This document shows positions 57,516-64,000 of a stretch of DNA of 64,000 nucleotides, piece by piece. Under the pieces are notes generated by a model that was given only the letters and a program-made list of their open reading frames with translations, ran no database searches and was not told the origin of the DNA. Made by a program: the position numbers and the translations under genes. Each line of letters starts with the position of its first letter. Position 1 is the stretch's first letter. The DNA is from Topomyia yanbarensis (lineage: Eukaryota > Arthropoda > Insecta > Diptera > Culicidae). Location of the stretch: NCBI RefSeq assembly GCF_030247195.1, contig NC_080671.1, positions 3,314,501 to 3,378,500 of the forward strand, written 5' to 3'.

Positions 57516-60420
57516 AGCGTGATGGCTCTAGGGCTTTCAGGTCAGCTCGTAGTGCATATAAAAAATGTCTTAGATCTGCAGAACGGGCTGGCTGGCAAAA
57601 CCTATGCACTAATGTCTCTAGTCTGAACGAGGCTAGCAGGTTAAATAAAAATCTCTCCAAATTGAATGATTTTCAGATGAACTTCTTAAAAACCAGAGAT
57701 GGTGCTTATGTGACGGACGGAAAAGATGTTCTTAATTGTCTCTTCGACACACACTTTCCAGGCTGTATCGATCCGCAGCTGAACAATGTTTACAGATCTC
57801 ATTCTGGTGATTCGGACTCGTGGGCGTTAGCACGCACATTGGTTTCCACTGAATCGGTCAAGTGGGCAGTTGACAGCTTTGCTCTATACAAATCACCCGG
57901 AAAAAATGGAATACTTCCCGTGCTACTGCAAAAGGGATTTGATATTCTTAAACATGCCTTGAAAAAAATAATGCTTTCCATTCTTGCTACCGGGTATATC
58001 CCGAAAGCATGGTGAGAAATAACTGTTAGATTTATTCCCAAAGAGGGCGCTCAAGCTATGAAGAGGCCAAGTGTTTTAGGCCTATCAGCTTAAGTTCTTT
58101 TCTTCTGAAAGCTTTGGAACGCATAATCGATGATTACATCAGGAACGTTAGTTTAGTTGAATATCCACTGCACAAAATGCAACATGCATATCAGTGTGGG
58201 AACTCCACGATCACACTGCTTCACGATGTTGTTTACAACATTGAGAAAGCCTTCTCGCTCAAGCAATCTAGCTTGGGTGTATTCCTAGATATTAAGGGTG
58301 CTTTTGACAATGTGTCCTTCCAGTCTATTCTGAAAGCGACGCGCGGTCATGGGATACCTGCATGTATCTCGGGTTGGATAAACGCAATGCTTAGTAACCG
58401 CATACTTTGCTCGTCACTGCGACAGGCTGAGATACAGAAGTAGAGTATTTGCGGTTGTCCTCAGGGCGGCGTTCTGTCACCTTTGTTATGGAACTTGGTA
58501 GCTGACGGCTTGTTGAAAAAACTCAATGAGGATGGATTTTCAACCTACGGGTTTGCTGACGATTACCAAATACTAATTACTGGATTTTGCATCGGAACAA
58601 TCTTTGACTTAATGCAACAGGCATTAAGAGCTATCGAACAGTGGTGTCGACAAGTTAAACTATCAGTTAACCCAAGCAAAACTTCAATGGTTCTTTTCAC
58701 GAAGAAGCGAATAACAACCGGGGTTCGTCCCTTGCAGTTCTTGGATTCTGAGCTACTGTGTGCAGATCAAGTTTAATACGTTGGAGTCATATTGGATTCC
58801 AAACTGAATTGGTCTGCTCACATTGAGTTCAGAGTCAAGAAAGCGTGCATGGCCTTCGGGCAGTGCAGTCGAACTTTTAGAAAGTCCTGGGGTCTCAAAC
58901 CTAAATACATCTATTGGATTTACAGGACAATTGTACGTCCAATACTGTCATACGGATGCCTTGTGTGGTGGCAGAGGGGAGAGATGGTGACAGTCCAGTC
59001 AAAACTAAACCATCTGCAAAGAATGGCGCTCATGGCGTTGACTGGTGCTTTCACCACGACTACGACTGCTGCTCTTGAGGCACTTCTAAATATCAAACCA
59101 TTACACATACACCTCAAACAAGAAGCACTAGCATGTGCATACAGACTGCAGGTTACTGGACTTTGGAACAGTAACCATGTTGATCTTGCTACCAGTCATA
59201 CACAATTGTGGTCACAAATGGTTACATGGGGTGAAGATATTCTTGCTCCCAGCGATATTATACTCACATGTAGTTTTCCTTACAGGACATTCCATGTGAA
59301 GATTCCCTCTCGAGAGGAGTGGTTGTCTGGCTTTATGGAAAGACAACAACAAACGCAAGTGGTCTATTACACTGACGGTTCTCTGATGGAGGGACGTGCT
59401 GGTGCGGGTGTCTACTGTCGTGAAATGAGATTGGAACAATCTCACTCACTTGGTAGATACTGTACTGTATTCCAAGCAGAAATCTTTGCGATTATGTGCG
59501 GGGTGCAATCGGCCCTTCAACTGAGTTTGTCCGGCAGAGTTATAAACTTCTGCTCCGATAGTCAGGCTGCAATCAAGGCCCTTAGCTCAGACAAATCCCG
59601 GTCCAAGCTAGTGATCGCGTGCCGAACCCAAATCGAAGAACTAAGCATTGTCAATACTACTACTACTTGTCTGGGTGCCCGGACCTTGCGGTATTACTGG
59701 AAATGAATGGGCTGGTTCAGCGATTGACGTCGTTGGTCCTGAGCCCGCGCTGCCAATTTTGACAAGTTGGATAAGAGAAAAAATACGGTCCTGGGCTTCG
59801 TCCGAGCACCGTAATTATTGGAGAAATCTACAAACGTGTCGCCAAACAAAGGCGTTTCTAGAACAACGGTGCCGAGTGCTTTCGAAAAATCTCCTACATT
59901 TTTCAAAGCTCCACTGCGGCATGCTCACCAGGGCTTTAACCGGCCACTGCAAACTCAATTATCACATGGCAACTATTCAGCGCGCTGAGTCTTTTTCATG
60001 TGATCTTTGTGAATCCGACTACGGAACCTCATATCATCTGATATGCAACTGTCCAGCGGTAGCGCAATTGCGATTTCGAGTCTTCAGCCGTCCTTATATA
60101 GACGAAACCATGTTTGGTCGACTGAAACTCAGAGACATACTAAAGTTTCTTATCCAATGTGGTAAAGAGCTTTAGGCTTATTCGCAGGCAAGTTGAACTA
60201 CTTGTGAATTTAACTTACCTGTTGTTTATTTTTGTTTTGTGCTGTTATTTTTCCCACCCTTCCAATTCTACTTCCCCACACCTCCTTGTCCTTTCCTTCC
60301 CCTCAGGAAATGATGAAAACACACGGCAAGGCACAAATCCCCAACTACATATGGGGAACGTGCCATCCTTTGGTAGAATGTGTCAGTCTAACCAGAAGAA
60401 AAAAATATTATGAGGATTTT
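57516..60420 (+). pseudogene. LOA-clade (Lian-like) ORF2 relic with RNase H
   Basis: A 5'-truncated non-LTR element. Reverse transcriptase motifs are FRPISLSSFLLKALERIIDD, motif A GVFLDIKGAFDNV, motif B CPQGGVLSPLLWNL and motif C YGFADDYQIL. RNase H follows with YYTDGSLMEGRAGAG, FQAEIFAIMCG and CSDSQAAIKALS, so three of four catalytic acids are present. At GNEWAGSAID the usual Asp of GNE.ADELA is replaced by Gly. The end has a C-x2-C finger (CDLCESDYGTSYHLICNC) and a stop at 60175. Lesions are a TGA at about 58013, a frameshift near 58060, TAG at 58441, TAA at 58774 and a frameshift near 59660. The 3' UTR reaches about 60420. It abuts the element ending at 57505. Confidence 0.85.
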
Positions 60421-60439
60421 GATTGATAAATGCCACACC

Positions 60440-60933
60440 TGGAGTATTCTACTAAAGGTACAATTACTAGCTGAAATTTGGAGGCGGCCAGCTCCGTTTT
60501 CAGCAAGTCTTCAATAGTTGATCTCGATTCGGTGAACACACCGTCAATCTCTACGTCTCATTAAGGGACACACACAGGGTATTTCAATGTGAACAACTGA
60601 TCGCTAGTAACCGCGTCTGCTTGCTTCAAGTTGGACAAAGCATCGCACAAAGCTTTATTTTTCTAAACTTTGTAATTTAGTTTGAGGTTTGAAAGCGGTT
60701 TGTCAGAGTAATTGCATTAAGTAATTTCACTTTGGCTTGGCAAGACCACCTTCTTGGTAAGCATCGACACGAAACTGGTTGTTTGGTTGCAGATTGGGAA
60801 AATGTGTATTATGAAGTGGGATAGGCGAGAGTGGAACATTAGAGAAAGCAATATAATTCAAATCTACGCCCACAATTTCATCCAACTGCATGTCGGATAA
60901 TCGAATCGTCACAAAAACAGAACAAACAACCAA
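60440..60933 (-). pseudogene. Possible ORF1 fragment and an unrecognised frame
   Basis: At 60440-60560 the minus strand reads VEIDGVFTESRSTIEDLLKT, like the VEIDGVV block in the I/Loner-like ORF1 copies at 22430 and 32190. At 60727-60933 a 68-codon minus-strand frame (TIRLSDMQLDEIVGVDLNYI, VPLSPIPLHNTHFPNLQPN) has coding-like composition but no family I know. The two may belong to one element or not. Confidence 0.35.
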
Positions 60934-61189
60934 ATGGTAATTTCCTATTTTTTGACTGAAACACAGATTTCAATATGGCATCATACCGTCCGTACTTCAC
61001 ATCAGCACGTAGAAGCAACTCCAAAGCTTTCTTTACTAGCGAACAGCACAATGACAGAAACTCTAAAGAATCGTTTCGGGAACACTAAACCAGCAATTCG
61101 TGCTGGATCATCGGAAATTTGCTGTCGTTCATTAGGTTAAAGAGTGCCCTTGCTTCACATACGAGTTGGGTTTCTGCGTCAGACACTCA
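60934..61189. other. No gene recognised
   Basis: A 68-codon plus-strand frame without motifs. Confidence 0.25.
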
Positions 61190-61325
61190 CACATATAGAC
61201 ATTTTGCGATCTCGACGAACTGAGTCGAATGGTATATGAGACTCGGACCTCCGTGCCTCGGTAAAAAAGTCGATTTTCAGAGTGATTGCATATCCTTTCT
61301 ATATGAAAAAGGCAAACATGCTATT
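61190..61325 (-). repeat. GCCTTTCTCAT family, partial inverted copy
   Basis: Contains, inverted, GCCTTTTTCATATAGAAAGG-like start (61298-61318), CAATCACTCTGAAAATCGAC and the CCATTCGACTCAGTTCGTCG block, so it is the first 130 bases of the repeat seen at 40607. Confidence 0.75.
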
Positions 61326-61635
61326 GATAGATTTCGCAATGCTTACACAAATTTGACCTGACATCCCTGCCTCGCATTGTAACTTTTCCATTGAAGTTCT
61401 GCTTAGAAATATGGAAACAATAGGTTGGTTATTGTTTACCAAAATGTAGCTAGTAACCATGCATATCCAGGGCTCATCGCCAAGTCCAAGGTACCTCCAG
61501 AGAGAACTTGGCCCTAAACCCACTTTATACTTTACATTTTAATTAGGTAATAAAGGTCGCCAAGCAAAGTACCCATTTTGATTCAATGTGCCTTAACTAA
61601 AGAAAAAGTAGTCGCAGCCAAAGTTTCTATGTGAT
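61326..61635. other. No gene recognised
   Basis: Mixed sequence up to the target site of the transposon at 61644. A 74-codon minus-strand frame at 61299-61523 is probably chance. Confidence 0.25.
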
Positions 61636-61643
61636 ATAATCAC

Positions 61644-62312
61644 TAGACCGGCAACAATTTTCACTTTTTTTGGGAACACTGCACATTTGAAAATAGTAAT
61701 TGTACAAATCATATGCAAAATATGAGCTTTTTCCGATTACTCTAATTCACTCACACGAGGTTTCAAGTTTCTATAGTAATATATATGGAAACTCGGAAGT
61801 AAAACCTTAATAAAATCAAATAAATTCCACAGTAGTTCTGCACACCCCAAAACTTATGGTCGCATACCATATATCATAACGAACAGCTTTGTCGAAGGAT
61901 GCATATTGATTGGAGGTTCCCCGACAAAGTTAAATAAGATTGAACACCAACCGATTTTTTTCAAAAATGTTATTCCAAGCATGTACGAGAAAGAGAGGCA
62001 ACATATAACTTTATATGAGAATATCTTTTGACTGCGAAATCGGATCCATATGCAGTTTTCGGCAATGTTGATCCTTACACTTTAAGCTATATACCTGCAG
62101 ATTATGAGATGCATAAGATGATACTGGCATTTTTTTACTGAACTTATTGTGTCTTTTGCCATGTTTCATATATTTTCACTTACAAACTTTAAAGCTCCTG
62201 TGAATGAACTAGAGTTTTCGGAAAAAGCTCATATTTGACAATTGGTATGTGAGACCAATTGCCGTTTGTTATAACAGTGTTCCGAAGTATAGTCGAAATT
62301 GTTGCCGGTCTA
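61644..62312. mobile_element. TAGACCGG transposon, copy 2, with 8-bp TSD
   Basis: The ends are TAGACCGGCAACAATTTTCA on the left and TAGACCGGCAACAATTTCGA inverted on the right, both continuing to GGAACACTG after a short gap, so the inverted repeat is about 38 bp. Flanks are the exact duplication ATAATCAC (61636-61643 and 62313-62320). This copy is the more complete of two and gives the family structure: about 670 bp, AT-rich, no frame. The first copy is at 11744-12359. Confidence 0.88.
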
Positions 62313-62789
62313 ATAATCACTGTACTACTGCTTTAGTGGAACAGATCCCAGACTACGTCAAGGTACAGTATCATGCAAAGGGATTCGGCTTTGTCACCGA
62401 TTTATGCATATAAAACCTTTGTTAAACTCTAATTGAAGAATATCAAACGAGATGGTAAATAATCACGATTCAAATTATGCGCCATAATCGCTGGTAAAAC
62501 TATCGACCTAGCTGAATTATGCTTTCGAAAAAATGGTTGTAATTTTTTGTCGCACTACCACACTGAACCGGCACTCGAAACGTTATCCATTCATATCATA
62601 TCATGTCGTCGCTCAAATCTGAAAGGATCCATAGTGTTAGTAAGATTGTCCAAAGTTCTTGGATTTCAAAATGGCGCTTATCATCAGTTTTCTATGTCTA
62701 CTAACCAGCCCTTTTCAAATGACACCCCAACCCAAGCTAAGAGAAACCAAACGCACGATTTACAATGATCATGTTTTACAAAATGAAAC
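62313..62789. other. No gene recognised
   Basis: Contains a 73-codon plus frame (62547-62768) without motifs. Confidence 0.25.
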
Positions 62790-63085
62790 TGACATTGATT
62801 ACAAAATTTGAATATCTTTCCGTTGAAAAGTTAGTGTTGGTGCCCTCTATGTGGTGAAGTGTAGAACTTATTTTCTTTAGTTAAAGATGATTCATGCACT
62901 AATTTTTTTCAAGCATCCTATTCAACTAAACCCAACCATTATTTCGCAAGTTCGTGGGATGTGTTGCTAGGCCCCATGCAAAACTGACTCAAACATCACT
63001 TCATTAAAATATTAATAACATCTCCCAAGGAAGTTGGATTTATCTGCAGTCTTCGACAAAGTTGTATACAATAAAATATTAAGTG
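62790..63085. repeat. Lone arm of the foldback family
   Basis: Matches the right arm of 34762-35773 in the order GTTGAAAAGTTAGTG, GCCCTCTATG, CTATTCAACTAAA, then GGCCCCATGCAAAACTGACT and GCAGTCTTCGACAAAGTTGT. It keeps the GACTCAAACATCACTTC segment that the right arm of the full element lacks. It ends at about 63085 before reaching the arm terminus. Confidence 0.75.
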
Positions 63086-63099
63086 ATAGATTTAAAATC

Positions 63100-64000
63100 A
63101 GAAAAATGAATTTATTTGGATGTTGATCAAAATAAATTGAATTAAGATAAAATCATATGTAAATTAAGTTGAAATTCGGTTGAAAAATAGTTTAAAAGTT
63201 GGTTGAAATTAAATTAGATGGATTTTAGTGAAAACTAAACTGTAATTTGGTTGAAATCGAATATTCCAACAGCTTAACCCAAAAATATACTAAATCCGGA
63301 AACAAATTCCTGTATGCATTGCCAATTAATTGAAATTTATACAGCTACTCCCATGCCAACTCCCAATGCCACACAGGTGCAACCTTCTTTGCGGCGAATT
63401 AAACGACCATTAAACACATTATTTCTGGTAAGTTTTGCTCCGTTGACTAAAAAATAATAAACAACTTTTTTTCGCCTTCCATTCCCGTTCTGCAGTTTTC
63501 GTGCCGTTGGCGATTCATGCCCCTCGCTCGCCTGGATTCCACCACGATCTGAGCTCTCATTAAATTATTACTTCTATTTACCTTCCATGAAACCGTGGGC
63601 CGTAGTTTAAATCAATTTTAATTAATATTCACCAGTCGGTTTAACCTCTTGACGGTGATGGCGCTCATCAGTTTGGATCGGTGTGAAAACAGCAACAAAG
63701 AAGGCTTTGTTTCCATGGGAATAAAAAATATCATCGTCATAATTAATTTCAGTCACATTTCCGATCAATCCTGCATTGATATACGCAAATTTAGAAAATG
63801 TGTGAAGAACCGAAACTACATTATCAACCATAAACAAATCAACAGCTGGGTTGTTGCCCCCTTAACACGCACGTAAAAGCCACCATCAGAGTAGCATATG
63901 CATAACCTCGTTGCTATGAGCAACAGGGCAAACTTTTCGCAGCAGATTTCCCATATTTCCCTGCCACAATCGATCGCGACATCGCGATTAAAAATAATAT
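63100..64000. other. No gene recognised; possibly host DNA
   Basis: 63100-63300 is AT-rich with GTTGAAA(T)T repeats in low order. From 63400 the sequence becomes more even (ATGCCCCTCGCTCGCC near 63519). Small frames on both strands near 63622-63876 show no known motif. Confidence 0.3.

Overview
This is a eukaryotic, AT-rich, repeat-dominated window with no intact host gene that I can defend. The repeat content suggests a culicine mosquito, most likely Aedes. It includes ITm-type (D37E-like) Tc1/mariner relics, I/Loner-like, RTE-like, jockey/CR1-like and LOA (Lian-like) non-LTR retrotransposons, a tRNA-derived SINE, and many hAT and TA-target MITEs. It also carries a dispersed repeat whose ends carry GCCTTTCTCAT, which I remember as abundant in Aedes. 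The organism call is inference from remembered families, not from a search. All retroelement reading frames are broken, so the long open frames are fossils, and most other frames are chance or low-complexity DNA.

Layout. 0-9 kb: an internally deleted ITm transposon; an (AG)28 tract; a MITE with GGCC ends; then a decayed retroelement-like frame cut by a hAT MITE (TSD CTTGGGAC/CTTTGGAC) and by a 5'-truncated I/Loner-like element with a 10-bp TSD (TGGATCACGA). 9-13 kb: a 3.0-kb hAT-type element with an exact 8-bp TSD (TTAGTTTC) sits inside an older repeat. It carries an RTE fossil split by a 307-bp (TA)n tract, plus a second transposon with its own 8-bp TSD. 14-23 kb: a TA-flanked TIR element; two perfect hairpins (14 bp and 34 bp stems); and an element with arms of about 500 bp enclosing an I/Loner-like relic. 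26-31 kb: a 4.6-kb hAT-type element (TSD GGCACAAC) holding the best preserved reverse transcriptase of the window. 32-36 kb: an I/Loner-like copy on the + strand, a MITE inside it, a third perfect hairpin and a 1-kb foldback element. 36-39 kb: more complex, possibly host-derived DNA with two weak exon candidates. 39-47 kb: dispersed repeats, a hairpin MITE, a 9-bp ATGAATTAA minisatellite and a GA-rich tract. 47-49.4 kb: a tandem array of about 340-480 bp CpG-bearing units between two 65-bp direct repeats. 50.4-55.4 kb: a third hAT-type element (TSD TACGTCGG) holding T-rich DNA, a pogo-like MITE with a helix-turn-helix remnant, an ITm relic and a SINE. 55.8-60.4 kb: two tandemly placed non-LTR relics. 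60.4-64 kb: a second copy of the 8-bp-TSD transposon family, half of the foldback element, and unremarkable flank.

Nothing here acts as an operon or pathway. The content is a layered record of insertions in which target duplications and one paralogous empty site give relative ages. The items most worth following are the about 480-bp tandem array, the TAGACCGG transposon family, the pogo-derived MITE, the family with roughly 500-bp inverted arms, and the three perfect short-loop hairpins.
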